NCBI RefSeq assembly: GCF_946886105.1
Contig: NZ_CAMPHV010000040.1
Location: 1-52,574, forward strand
DNA: 52,574 nt
Reading direction: 5' to 3'
Source of the DNA: an uncultured Pseudomonas sp.
GTDB lineage: Bacteria; Pseudomonadota; Gammaproteobacteria; Pseudomonadales; Pseudomonadaceae
Shown here: piece by piece, positions 42,267 to 52,574 of the stretch
Numbering within the stretch: the stretch's first letter is position 1
How the letters are laid out: each line of letters opens with the position of its first letter
Translations under genes and position numbers: made by a program
Notes under the pieces: generated by a model
What the model saw: the letters and a program-made list of their open reading frames with translations, nothing else
What the model was told of the DNA's origin: nothing
The model's database searches: none

Positions 42267-43931
42267 TCAGCCTCGATGGCGACCGCGGAAGAACTCGATC
42301 AGGCCCTGGGTCGAGCCGTCCTCGGCATCGCTGCGCTCGCTGCCGATCATCCGCGAATACACGCCCTGGCCGAGCGCCTTGCCCAACTCGACGCCCCATT
42401 GGTCGAAGGCGTTGGTGCCCCAGATCGCGCTCTGCACGAACACCTTGTGCTCGTAGAGCGCGATCAAGGCGCCGAGGCGCCTGGGGCTGACGCGTTCGAG
42501 CACCAGAGTGTTGCTCGGCCGGTTGCCGGGGATGACCTTGTGCGGCGCCAGGCGCTGCACCTGATCCTCACTTAGGCCGGCGTCACGCAGCTCGGCTTCG
42601 GCCTCCGCGCGGGATTTGCCGAGCATCAGCGCCTGGCTCTGCGACAGGCAGTTGGCGAACAGCCACTGATGGTGGTCGGCGACCGGGTTGTAGCTGCTCA
42701 CCGGCACGATGAAATCCGCCGGGATCAGCGCCGTGCCCTGGTGCAGCAACTGGTGGTAGGCGTGCTGGCCGTTGCAGCCGACGCCGCCCCAGATCACCGG
42801 GCCGGTGGCGGTGGTCGCCGGGCTGCCGTCCTGGCGCACGCACTTGCCGTTGGACTCCATATCCAGCTGCTGCAGGTGCTTGGTGATATTGCGCAGGTAA
42901 TGGTCGTACGGCAGGATCGCATGGCTCTGCGCGCCCCAGAAGTTGCCGTACCAGATGCCGAGCAAGGCCAGCAGCACCGGCATGTTGCGTTCGAAGGGCG
43001 CGCTCTGGAAGTGCTGATCCATGCGGTAGGCGCCGGCGAGCAATTCCTTGAAGTTGCAGATGCCGATCGACATGGCGATCGGCAAACCGATGGCCGACCA
43101 CAGCGAATAGCGCCCGCCGACCCAATCCCACATCGGCAGGATGTTTTCCTCGCGAATGCCGAACGCCACCGCAGCCGCGGTGTTACTCGATACCGCCATG
43201 AAGTGCCGGTGCAATTCGGCTTCCGAACCGCCCTGGGCCAGGTACCAGCCCCGCGCGGCCTGGGCGTTCTTCAGGGTTTCCAGGGTGCCGAAGGTTTTCG
43301 ACGAGACGATGAACAGGGTGGTTTCCGCGCGCAACTTGGCCACCAGCTCATGGAACGAACTGCCGTCGATATTCGCCAGGTAATGACAGCGCACGCCGCG
43401 CTGGGCGAACGGCAGCAGCGCCTCGGAGACCAGCTGCGGGCCGAGGAAGGAACCGCCGATGCCGATATTGACCACGTCGGTGATCGGCTTTTCCGTGTAG
43501 CCGCGCCACAAGCCGTGATGCACCTGGCCAACCAGCTCGCCCATGCGGTGCAACACCCGCTGCACCTGCGGCATCACGTCGACGCCATCGACCAAAACCT
43601 GATCGCCGAGCGGCCGGCGCAACGCGGTGTGCAACGCCGGGCGCTGCTCCGAGCCATTGACCAGGGCACCGTCGAATAGATCCTCGATCGCCTGGGTCAG
43701 CCCCGCCTCCTCGGCCAGGGCAATCAGCAGCTGGCGGGTGCGGGTGTCGATCAGGTTCTTCGAGTAGTCGAGAAACAGCCCGCAGTCGTTCAGGGAAAAC
43801 TTGGCGAAACGCTGTGGATCCTCGGCGAACGCCTGGCGCAGACTGAAATCGCCGAGCTGTTCGCGGTGCGCGGCGAGCGCCTGCCAGCTGGCCAGGCGGG
43901 TGACATCGGTGGAAGAGGCAGAGTGCGGCAT
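42267..43931 (-). CDS. pgi: Glucose-6-phosphate isomerase
   Basis: The 554-residue enzyme interconverts fructose-6-phosphate and glucose-6-phosphate. Motifs are complete: [50 protein letters not shown] and the active-site region [25 protein letters not shown] precedes the ATG at 43931. It lies 22 bp after fructokinase and reads in the same direction, so it belongs to the sugar operon. In many pseudomonads pgi sits with housekeeping genes; whether this is a second copy cannot be told from this window. Confidence 0.95.
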   Translation of the reverse strand: MPHSASSTDVTRLASWQALAAHREQLGDFSLRQAFAEDPQRFAKFSLNDCGLFLDYSKNLIDTRTRQLLIALAEEAGLTQAIEDLFDGALVNGSEQRPALHTALRRPLGDQVLVDGVDVMPQVQRVLHRMGELVGQVHHGLWRGYTEKPITDVVNIGIGGSFLGPQLVSEALLPFAQRGVRCHYLANIDGSSFHELVAKLRAETTLFIVSSKTFGTLETLKNAQAARGWYLAQGGSEAELHRHFMAVSSNTAAAVAFGIREENILPMWDWVGGRYSLWSAIGLPIAMSIGICNFKELLAGAYRMDQHFQSAPFERNMPVLLALLGIWYGNFWGAQSHAILPYDHYLRNITKHLQQLDMESNGKCVRQDGSPATTATGPVIWGGVGCNGQHAYHQLLHQGTALIPADFIVPVSSYNPVADHHQWLFANCLSQSQALMLGKSRAEAEAELRDAGLSEDQVQRLAPHKVIPGNRPSNTLVLERVSPRRLGALIALYEHKVFVQSAIWGTNAFDQWGVELGKALGQGVYSRMIGSERSDAEDGSTQGLIEFFRGRHRG

Positions 43932-43953
43932 AACAGCTCCTGGGGCTGAGGGA

Positions 43954-44895
43954 TCAAAACGCATCGAGTTCGTGCCAGTGCGGCAGGTCGGGGCCGACCC
44001 GCGAGCAGGTCAGGGCGGCGGCGCGCACCGCCAGCGCGAGCATGGCGTCGAGTTGTTCGCGGCTGATTGCGGCCAGGCCATGTGGGCTGTCCAGGCCGTG
44101 GCGAGCGAGATGGCTGAGCAACGCTGCCTGAAAGGTGTCGCCGGCACCGACGGTGTCGCGGGTCTGCACCGCCACAGCCGGCACCCGCCAGTGGCCATGG
44201 GCGCGGCTGTGGACGCTGGCGCCCTGGCCGCCGTGGGTGAGGAACACCAGGTGGCAACGCTGCCCGAGCCAACGCCGGGCCACGGCCTGCGGGTCCTCAT
44301 CGGGATAGAGCAGGCCCAGGTCCTCTTCGCTGACCTTGACCAGGTGCGCATGGGCGGCGAAAGCCTCGACGCGCCGGCGCCACAGCGCGATATCCGGCTC
44401 GACGTTCAGCCGCACGTTGGGGTCGAGGCTGATCAGCCGCCGCCCGCCCTCGCGGCACACCAGTTCGAGCAGGGTGTCGGCAATCGGCGTGACCACCAGC
44501 GAGTAAGAGCCGACGTGAATGCCGCGCACCTCTTCGCCCAACTGCGGCAGATGTTCGAGGCGCAGCTGGCGGTCGGCGCAGCCTTCGCCGCGAAACGCAT
44601 ACTGCGGCGAGCCTTGGGCATCGACCCCGACCATGGCCAGGGTGGTCGGCGCGTCGCTGCCGATCAGGTAATCGCCGCACACCCCTTCCTCGGCCAATAC
44701 CCGGCGCAGGCGGGCGCCGAGGTAGTCGCTGGAAATCCCGCCGAACAGCGCCGACTCACTGCCCAGACGGCGCAAGCCGATGGCCACGTTGAACGGCGAA
44801 CCGCCGGCAATCGCCTTGTACGCCAGCTCGCTCGTGCGCGCGCCGGGTTCCAGGCTGAAGAAATCGAACAGGGCTTCGCCGCATATCAGATACAT
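43954..44895 (-). CDS. Fructokinase, PfkB family
   Basis: The 313-residue kinase phosphorylates fructose set free by the GH32 enzyme. The PfkB family signatures are seen: the N-terminal [16 protein letters not shown] and the C-terminal [18 protein letters not shown] with its catalytic aspartate in GAGD. The opening [13 protein letters not shown] fits bacterial fructokinases (FrcK/ScrK/MtlZ types) rather than ribokinase. CTGGAGACATCC precedes the ATG at 44895. It lies between porin and pgi. Substrate choice is inferred from context and overall likeness. Confidence 0.85.
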   Translation of the reverse strand: MYLICGEALFDFFSLEPGARTSELAYKAIAGGSPFNVAIGLRRLGSESALFGGISSDYLGARLRRVLAEEGVCGDYLIGSDAPTTLAMVGVDAQGSPQYAFRGEGCADRQLRLEHLPQLGEEVRGIHVGSYSLVVTPIADTLLELVCREGGRRLISLDPNVRLNVEPDIALWRRRVEAFAAHAHLVKVSEEDLGLLYPDEDPQAVARRWLGQRCHLVFLTHGGQGASVHSRAHGHWRVPAVAVQTRDTVGAGDTFQAALLSHLARHGLDSPHGLAAISREQLDAMLALAVRAAALTCSRVGPDLPHWHELDAF

Positions 44896-45005
44896 GGATG
44901 TCTCCAGATCAACAGAAAGGCTTTGTCCCCATTGCGTGCTGCAAGGCGATAAGCCGTGGATTGGATTGGTAGGGGGCGCGTAGCCTGAAGAGCAAGGCGA
45001 CGAAA

Positions 45006-45034
45006 CCCAACGAGACATGCCAATGCCTGTTGGG
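45006..45034 (-). terminator. Possible hairpin terminator after the porin gene
   Basis: CCCAAC at 45006-45011 and GTTGGG at 45029-45034 enclose a further paired AGACAT/ATGCCT-like section. Leftward only TTT follows, so termination would be partial and could lower frk-pgi expression relative to porin. Confidence 0.4.
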
Positions 45035-45079
45035 CTTCGCTGCGCTCAGCGCCAACCTACCCGCGTGCGCCGCCGCGAC

Positions 45080-46651
<1,572 letters not shown>

Positions 46652-46734
46652 TTATTCTTGCGAGCCAACCGCGGGCCTTGGCCCATCAGTCGGGAAAACC
46701 TTGAAAAGTGGGTGTACATCTCAAGGTGCGCTGT

Positions 46735-46763
46735 TATATTAGCGATGTTAACGTTATCTTCAA
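46735..46763. promoter_or_regulatory. Divergent promoters with one LacI-type operator
   Basis: TGTTAACGTTATCT (46746-46759) has the central CG and symmetric arms of LacI/GalR-family operators. Leftward, TTGAAG (46758-46763) and TAATAT (46736-46741) with a 16-bp spacer form a good porin promoter whose spacer contains the operator. Rightward, TATATT (46735-46740), with TGTACA 16 bp upstream (46713-46718), can serve the ABC operon, placing the operator at its start. One repressor could shut both. Confidence 0.55.
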
Positions 46764-46789
46764 CAAAAATAAAAATTAAGCGAGGTTTT

Positions 46790-48064
46790 ATGAAACAGCT
46801 GAAATCGCTTCTTCCAACAGCGTTGTTAGCGCTCTGCAGCAGCCTGCCAGCCCTGGCCAGCGCGGCCGATCTGACTATTTCCTGCGGCGCCGTGGGCGCC
46901 GAATTGCAGCTGTGCAAGGAGGGTGTCGAAGCCTGGTCGAAACAGACCGGACACAGCGTCGAGGTGGTGTCGACGCCTAATTCGGCGACCGAGCGCTTGT
47001 CCTTCTATCAACAGATTCTCAGTGCCCAATCCGCCGACATCGACATCATCCAGATCGATGTGGTCTGGCCGGGCATGCTCGCCAATCACCTGCTCGACCT
47101 GCGCGAAGTGCTGCCGGCCAACGCCACCCAGGGCTATTTCCAGACGCAGCTGGATAACGCCACCGTCGATGGCCGGCTGGTGAGCATGCCCTGGTTCACC
47201 GACTCGGGCCTGCTCTACTACCGCAAGGACCTGCTGGAAAAGCACGGCAAGCCGGTGCCGCAAACCTGGGACGAACTGACCGCCACCGCGCGCGCGATCC
47301 AGCAGGCCGAGCGCGATGCCGGCAACGCCAACCTCTGGGGCTATGTGTTCCAGGGCCGCGCCTACGAAGGCCTGACCTGTAACGCCCTGGAGTGGATCGG
47401 CAGCCAGCCCGGCGGCGGCTTGATCGATGCCCAGGGCACTATCCAGGTCGACAGCCCGGCCACGCGCACGGCTTTGAGCCTGGCGAAAAGCTGGGTGGGC
47501 GACATCTCCCCGCCTGGCGTGCTGAATTACACCGAGGAAGAAGGCCGCGGCGTGTTCCAGTCCGGCAATGCACTGTTCATGCGCAACTGGCCCTACGCCT
47601 GGGCCCTGGTGCAGAGCCCGGACAGCGCGATCAAGGACCAGGTCAGCATCGCCCCGCTGCCCAAGGGCGGCGAGAACGGCACGCACGCTTCGACCCTCGG
47701 CGGCTGGGGCTTGTCGGTGTCGCGTTACAGCGCTGAACCCAAGCTCGCCGGCGAACTGGTGGCCTACCTGACCAGCGCCCAGCAACAGAAGCATCGGGCC
47801 CTGGTCGGCGCTTACAACCCGGTGATCGAATCGCTCTACGAAGACCCGGAACTGCTCGCCGCCATGCCGTACTACAGCCAACTGCGCACTATTCTCGATG
47901 CAGGCGTGATGCGCCCCGCGGCGATCACCGCCGACCGCTATCCACGGGTTTCCAACGCGCTGTTCGACCGCGTACACGGCGTGCTTTCCGGCGAGGCCGA
48001 CGTCGACCAGGCGGTGACCGAGCTGGGCAGCGACCTCAAGCGCATCAAGCGCCGCAACTGGTAA
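46790..48064 (+). CDS. Sugar ABC transporter solute-binding protein
   Basis: The 424-residue precursor has a Sec signal (MKQLKSLLPTALLALCSSLP, cleavage near LASAAD). The mature protein belongs to solute-binding family 1; VVSTPNSATERLSFYQQILS, IDIIQIDVVWPGML and MPWFTDSGLLYYRKDLLEKH are typical of the ThuE/AglE group, which binds alpha-linked disaccharides such as trehalose, sucrose or maltitol. GCGAGGTTTT gives the start at 46790. The two permeases and ATPase follow in order. With GH32 at the operon end, sucrose is the best-supported ligand. Confidence 0.88.
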   Translation: MKQLKSLLPTALLALCSSLPALASAADLTISCGAVGAELQLCKEGVEAWSKQTGHSVEVVSTPNSATERLSFYQQILSAQSADIDIIQIDVVWPGMLANHLLDLREVLPANATQGYFQTQLDNATVDGRLVSMPWFTDSGLLYYRKDLLEKHGKPVPQTWDELTATARAIQQAERDAGNANLWGYVFQGRAYEGLTCNALEWIGSQPGGGLIDAQGTIQVDSPATRTALSLAKSWVGDISPPGVLNYTEEEGRGVFQSGNALFMRNWPYAWALVQSPDSAIKDQVSIAPLPKGGENGTHASTLGGWGLSVSRYSAEPKLAGELVAYLTSAQQQKHRALVGAYNPVIESLYEDPELLAAMPYYSQLRTILDAGVMRPAAITADRYPRVSNALFDRVHGVLSGEADVDQAVTELGSDLKRIKRRNW

Positions 48065-48080
48065 TAGCCAAGGAACCGCG

Positions 48081-49046
48081 ATGACCACTTCTATCTCCCG
48101 GGCCCAGCCGTTTTACGACGAGCCCCTGCCGATCAAGGAAACGCCCGTGCAGCGCCGACGCATTCGCGCAGCCTGGCTGTTCCTCACGCCGATGCTGCTG
48201 TGCCTGCTGCTGGTGGCCGGTTGGCCGCTGCTGCGCACCTTCTGGTTCAGCCTGACCGACACCAGCCTGAGCGACGCCGGCGCCGGCGCGTTCGTCGGCC
48301 TGAGCAATTACCTGTCGCACGATGGCGAGGGCTGGTCGGGCATCCTGGTCGATCCGCTGTGGTGGCAGGCCGTGCGTAATACCCTGCACTTCACCGCGGT
48401 GTCGGTGAGCCTGGAGATTACGATCGGCCTGGCGGTGGCCTTGTTGCTCAATGTGCCGTTCACCGGTCGGGCGCTGGTACGGGCGATGATCCTGATCCCC
48501 TGGGCGATTCCCACCATCGTCTCGGCGAAAATCTGGGCGTGGATGCTCAACGACCAGTTCGGCATCCTCAATCACCTGATGCTCGGCCTCGGCCTGATAG
48601 ACGCACCCCTGGCCTGGACCGCCGACGCCAACCTGTCGATGTGGGCGGTGATCATGGTCGATGTGTGGAAGACCGTGCCCTTCGTCGCGCTGCTGATGCT
48701 GGCCGCCCTGCAGATGCTGCCGGGCGACTGCTACGAGGCCGCCAGGGTCGATGGCGTGCACCCGCTCAAGGTGTTCTGGCGGGTCACCCTGCCACTGTTG
48801 ATGCCGGCGCTGCTGGTGGCGGCGATCTTCCGCATCCTCGATTCGCTGCGGGTGTTCGACGTCATCTATGTGCTGACCTCGAACTCCTCTTCGACCATGA
48901 GCATGTCGATCTACGCCCGCCAGCAACTGGTGGAGTTCCAGGACGTCGGCTACGGCAGCGCCGCCTCGACCCTGCTGTTTTTGATAGTCGCGGTGATCGC
49001 CGTGCTCTACCTCTACCTCGGCCGCCGGCAAATGGAGGTGCGCTGA
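48081..49046 (+). CDS. Sugar ABC transporter permease, MalF/ThuF type
   Basis: The 321-residue inner-membrane protein has six helices and the cytoplasmic EAA loop YEAARVDGVHPLKVFWRVTL that docks on the ATPase. A polar N-terminal tail of about 40 residues (ISRAQPFYDEPLPIKETPVQ) comes before the first helix, somewhat longer than usual. The gene starts 16 bp after the binding protein with AAGGAACCGCG in front and shares one base (TGATG) with the next permease. Paired permeases of this type carry di- or oligosaccharides. Confidence 0.9.
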   Translation: MTTSISRAQPFYDEPLPIKETPVQRRRIRAAWLFLTPMLLCLLLVAGWPLLRTFWFSLTDTSLSDAGAGAFVGLSNYLSHDGEGWSGILVDPLWWQAVRNTLHFTAVSVSLEITIGLAVALLLNVPFTGRALVRAMILIPWAIPTIVSAKIWAWMLNDQFGILNHLMLGLGLIDAPLAWTADANLSMWAVIMVDVWKTVPFVALLMLAALQMLPGDCYEAARVDGVHPLKVFWRVTLPLLMPALLVAAIFRILDSLRVFDVIYVLTSNSSSTMSMSIYARQQLVEFQDVGYGSAASTLLFLIVAVIAVLYLYLGRRQMEVR

Positions 49047-49888
49047 TGAACCTGCGCCTACTGAAAAAAACCCTGCTGCGCCTGGGCTTCGCCTGCGCCA
49101 TCGGCGTGCTGCTGTTGTATGCGGTCTTCCCGTTCTACTACGCCGTATTGACCTCGCTGAAACCCTCCAGCGCCTTGTTCCAGGTGAGCTACTGGATCGA
49201 TAAGCCGGACTTCTCCAATTACGCCGCAGTGCTGCAGCAGGCGTCGTTTCTGCAAGCCATCGGTAACTCGGTGTTCGTCGCCATCAGCGTGGTGGCGCTG
49301 GCGCTGTTCCTCAGCCTGACCGCCGCCTATGCCCTGGGCCGGGTCAAGTTCCGTGGCCGCGGCACTGTCCTGCTGCTGGTGCTGGGGGTGTCGATGTTCC
49401 CCCAGGTCGCGGTGCTCTCCGGGCTGTTCGAGGTGATCCGCGCCCTGGGCCTGTACAACAGCGCCTGGGCGCTGATCCTCAGCTACACCATCTTCACCCT
49501 GCCGTTCACCGTCTGGGTGCTGACCACCTTTATCGGCCAACTGCCCGGCGAGCTGGAGGAGGCGGCGATCATGGACGGCGCCTCGCCCTGGGTGGCGCTG
49601 ACCCGGGTGCTGCTGCCGTTGCTCTGGCCGGCGCTGGTGACCACCGGCCTGCTGGCGTTCATCGCGGCCTGGAACGAGTTCCTCTTCGCCCTGACCTTCA
49701 CCCTGACCGACGCCCAGCGCACGGTGCCGGTGGCGATCGCGCTGATCTCGGGCGGCAGCCAGCACGAGCTGCCCTGGGGCCTGCTGATGGCCGCCTCGGT
49801 GATGGTCACCGTGCCCCTGGTGCTGCTGGTGCTGGTGTTCCAGCGGCGCATCGTCTCCGGCCTCACCACCGGCGCGCTCAAGGGCTGA
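49046..49888 (+). CDS. Sugar ABC transporter permease, MalG/ThuG type
   Basis: The 280-residue partner permease has six helices. Its EAA loop reads EEAAIMDGASPWVALTRVLL, and the start (LRLGFACAIGVLLLYAVFPF) is typical of the MalG group. The ATG at 49046 overlaps the stop of the first permease by one base, which couples translation and ensures equal amounts; TGGAGGTGCGCTG is the ribosome site. The ATPase gene begins 25 bp later. It belongs to the same importer. Confidence 0.9.
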   Translation: MNLRLLKKTLLRLGFACAIGVLLLYAVFPFYYAVLTSLKPSSALFQVSYWIDKPDFSNYAAVLQQASFLQAIGNSVFVAISVVALALFLSLTAAYALGRVKFRGRGTVLLLVLGVSMFPQVAVLSGLFEVIRALGLYNSAWALILSYTIFTLPFTVWVLTTFIGQLPGELEEAAIMDGASPWVALTRVLLPLLWPALVTTGLLAFIAAWNEFLFALTFTLTDAQRTVPVAIALISGGSQHELPWGLLMAASVMVTVPLVLLVLVFQRRIVSGLTTGALKG

Positions 49889-49913
49889 ACCCACAAGAAC
49901 AAGGAATCACAGC

Positions 49914-51050
<1,137 letters not shown>

Positions 51051-51078
51051 CCTTTTTCACACTTCTGCGAGCGATTCC

Positions 51079-52551
51079 ATGCCTGTTTTTCCCGACCTCG
51101 CCCAGCCCCGGCTGAGCGAGGGCAGCGCCCCTCTCACGCCCGATTTTCGGCCCGGCTACCATCTCGCCCCCCCAGCCGGCTGGATGAACGACCCAAATGG
51201 CGTGGTGTATTTTCGCGGCGAATACCACGTGTTCTATCAACACCACCCGTTCGATGCGAGCTGGGGACCGATGTACTGGGGACACGCCAAGAGCCGCGAC
51301 CTGGTGCATTGGCAGCACCTGCCCATCGCCCTGGCACCGGGCGACGAGTTCGACCGGCATGGCTGTTTTTCCGGCAGCGCCGTGGTCTGCGGCGACAGCC
51401 TGGCGCTGCTCTACACCGGCCACACCTGGCTCGGCGAGGTCGGCGACGAGCGCGCCATCCGCCAGGTCCAGTGCCTGGCCACCAGCGACGACGGCGTGCA
51501 TTTCGTTAAACAGGGGGCGGTTATCGAGGTCGCCCCGGACGCCGCGATCATGCATTTTCGCGACCCCAAGGTCTGGCGCGACGGCGAGCACTGGTACCTG
51601 GTCGCCGGCGCGCGCCTGGGCGATACGCCGCTGCTGCCGTTGTACCGCTCCAGCGATCTGCGCATCTGGGAATTCCTCGCCTATGCCAGCCGCGGCGGCG
51701 CGGGCGACGGCTATATGTGGGAATGCCCGGACCTGTTCCGCCTCGGCGGCCAGGACGTGCTGCTGTACTCCCCTCAAGGCATGCAGCCCGAGGGCTTCGC
51801 GCGGCTGAACAAGTTCCACACCGGCTACCGGGTCGGCCGGCTCGACAGCGATTGGCGCTTCGAGGGCGGGCCCTTTATCGAGCTGGATAACGGCCACGAC
51901 TTCTATGCCGCGCAGACCCTGCTGGCCGCCGACGGCCGGCGTCTGCTCTGGGCCTGGCTGGACATGTGGGACAGCCCGATGCCGAGCAAGGCCCAGCACT
52001 GGTGCGGCATGCTCGGTGTGCCGCGGGAATTGCAGCTGCATGGGGATCGCCTGCACAGCTACCCCGCGCGTGAGCTGGCGGCGTTGCGGCGGCAACCCTT
52101 GTTGGCGGACGGTCCGCTCTGCTGGGAGGGTTCAGGCATGCAGCCGCTTGCCAGGTTGAGCGGCGATATGCTGGAAATCGAGCTGCAACTGGATCTGCTC
52201 GACTGCCGCGACGGCCGTCTGGGCATCGCCTTGCGCTGCAGCGCCGATGGCCAGGAACACACCCTGCTCTACTACGACGCCCAGTTGCAGCGCCTGGTGC
52301 TCGACCGCAGTCGCTCGGGCGCAGGGGTCGACGGCCAGCGCAGCGTGGCGCTGAGGCCCAGTCAGGAGCCGTTGCTGTTGCGGATATTCCTCGACCGCTC
52401 CTCCATCGAGGTCTTCGCCGCCGACGGCAGCTTCAGCCTTAGCAGCCGCATCTATCCACAGCCGGACAGCCTGGGGCTGAAGCTGTTCGGCGCCGGCGGC
52501 GGGCGGGTAACGGTGCGCCAGGCCTGGCAGCTGTCCAGCGGCTGGGTCTGA
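51079..52551 (+). CDS. scrB: GH32 beta-fructosidase (sucrase)
   Basis: The 490-residue glycoside hydrolase family 32 enzyme has the catalytic nucleophile in WMNDPNG (about residue 36), the transition-state aspartate in FRDPKVW and the acid/base glutamate in MWECPDLF. A five-bladed propeller is followed by a C-terminal beta-sandwich with LRIFLDRSSIEVFAADG. No signal peptide is seen, so it acts in the cytoplasm on sugar brought in by the ABC importer. The sugar arrives unphosphorylated, so plain sucrose hydrolysis is more likely than sucrose-6-phosphate hydrolysis. The start at 51079 has only a weak ribosome site. The gene ends the operon within the window. Confidence 0.9.
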   Translation: MPVFPDLAQPRLSEGSAPLTPDFRPGYHLAPPAGWMNDPNGVVYFRGEYHVFYQHHPFDASWGPMYWGHAKSRDLVHWQHLPIALAPGDEFDRHGCFSGSAVVCGDSLALLYTGHTWLGEVGDERAIRQVQCLATSDDGVHFVKQGAVIEVAPDAAIMHFRDPKVWRDGEHWYLVAGARLGDTPLLPLYRSSDLRIWEFLAYASRGGAGDGYMWECPDLFRLGGQDVLLYSPQGMQPEGFARLNKFHTGYRVGRLDSDWRFEGGPFIELDNGHDFYAAQTLLAADGRRLLWAWLDMWDSPMPSKAQHWCGMLGVPRELQLHGDRLHSYPARELAALRRQPLLADGPLCWEGSGMQPLARLSGDMLEIELQLDLLDCRDGRLGIALRCSADGQEHTLLYYDAQLQRLVLDRSRSGAGVDGQRSVALRPSQEPLLLRIFLDRSSIEVFAADGSFSLSSRIYPQPDSLGLKLFGAGGGRVTVRQAWQLSSGWV

Positions 52552-52574
52552 TAGGCGGCAGCAATGGGTAGGGT

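Noticed and set aside
42082..42270. Short leftward frames after pgi, one ending in a Gly/Pro-rich peptide (YPQPGSNFGMQVECCW)
   Set aside because: No ribosome site and no family likeness; the frame is only the +1 continuation beyond the pgi stop.
51079..52551. Sucrose-6-phosphate hydrolase of a PTS route
   Set aside because: The neighbouring importer is an ABC system that does not phosphorylate its cargo, and no PTS gene is in the window.

Overview
The window looks like the chromosome of a Pseudomonas or close relative. The DNA is GC-rich with GC-ending codons, most starts have an AGGAG-type site, and REP palindromes of the 'gtagcccggatgcaatccggg' kind are scattered between genes. The gene blocks are typical of that genus: a split pyruvate carboxylase, hexR/zwf, uvrD, a full aa3 cytochrome oxidase assembly cluster, and an ectABCD-ask operon of the Pseudomonas stutzeri type. 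The assignment rests on reading alone; no database was searched.

Layout. 1-258: REP-type repeats. 259-4142: a MocR-type regulator facing a PaiB-like FMN-binding regulator and two GNAT acetyltransferases, then a small lipoprotein. 4199-10266: a possible bicarbonate/anaplerosis block, with a P-II-like SbtB homologue, an SbtA-type bicarbonate permease, pycB, pycA and a divergent CbbR-like LysR regulator. A three-way-junction RNA candidate lies in the sbtA leader. 10548-13420: hexR and zwf around a probable HexR operator, then a small cytochrome c. 14185-18881: the ectoine/hydroxyectoine operon ectABCD-ask, preceded by about 760 bp of AT-richer DNA holding a perfect 28-bp palindrome. 18882-24564: a patchwork of REP and MITE-like elements, a RAYT transposase remnant, a lower-GC GGDEF/EAL gene of foreign look, an Rhs-core remnant and an MFS transporter. 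24565-32002: a second GGDEF/EAL protein, uvrD, an orphan TRAP-type binding protein and a TetR regulator. 32008-40717: the aa3 oxidase genes coxB-coxA-cox11-cox3 and assembly genes surf1, sco-like, ctaA, cyoE and sco, behind a promoter that could be read by RpoS. 41115-42027: two small unknown genes. 42267-52551: a disaccharide (probably sucrose) locus with pgi, fructokinase and a ScrY/LamB-like porin on one side and an ABC importer plus GH32 beta-fructosidase on the other. These share a compact divergent promoter region with one LacI-type operator.

How the parts work together. In the sugar locus the porin passes the disaccharide through the outer membrane, the ABC system imports it unphosphorylated, GH32 splits it, fructokinase makes fructose-6-phosphate and Pgi makes glucose-6-phosphate. 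Zwf, coded about 30 kb away under HexR, feeds glucose-6-phosphate to the Entner-Doudoroff route. PycAB uses bicarbonate to make oxaloacetate, and SbtA could supply that bicarbonate. Oxaloacetate leads to aspartate, the substrate of the ectoine-specific aspartokinase, so carbon entry, anaplerosis and osmoprotection connect metabolically. Co-regulation of these blocks is not shown.
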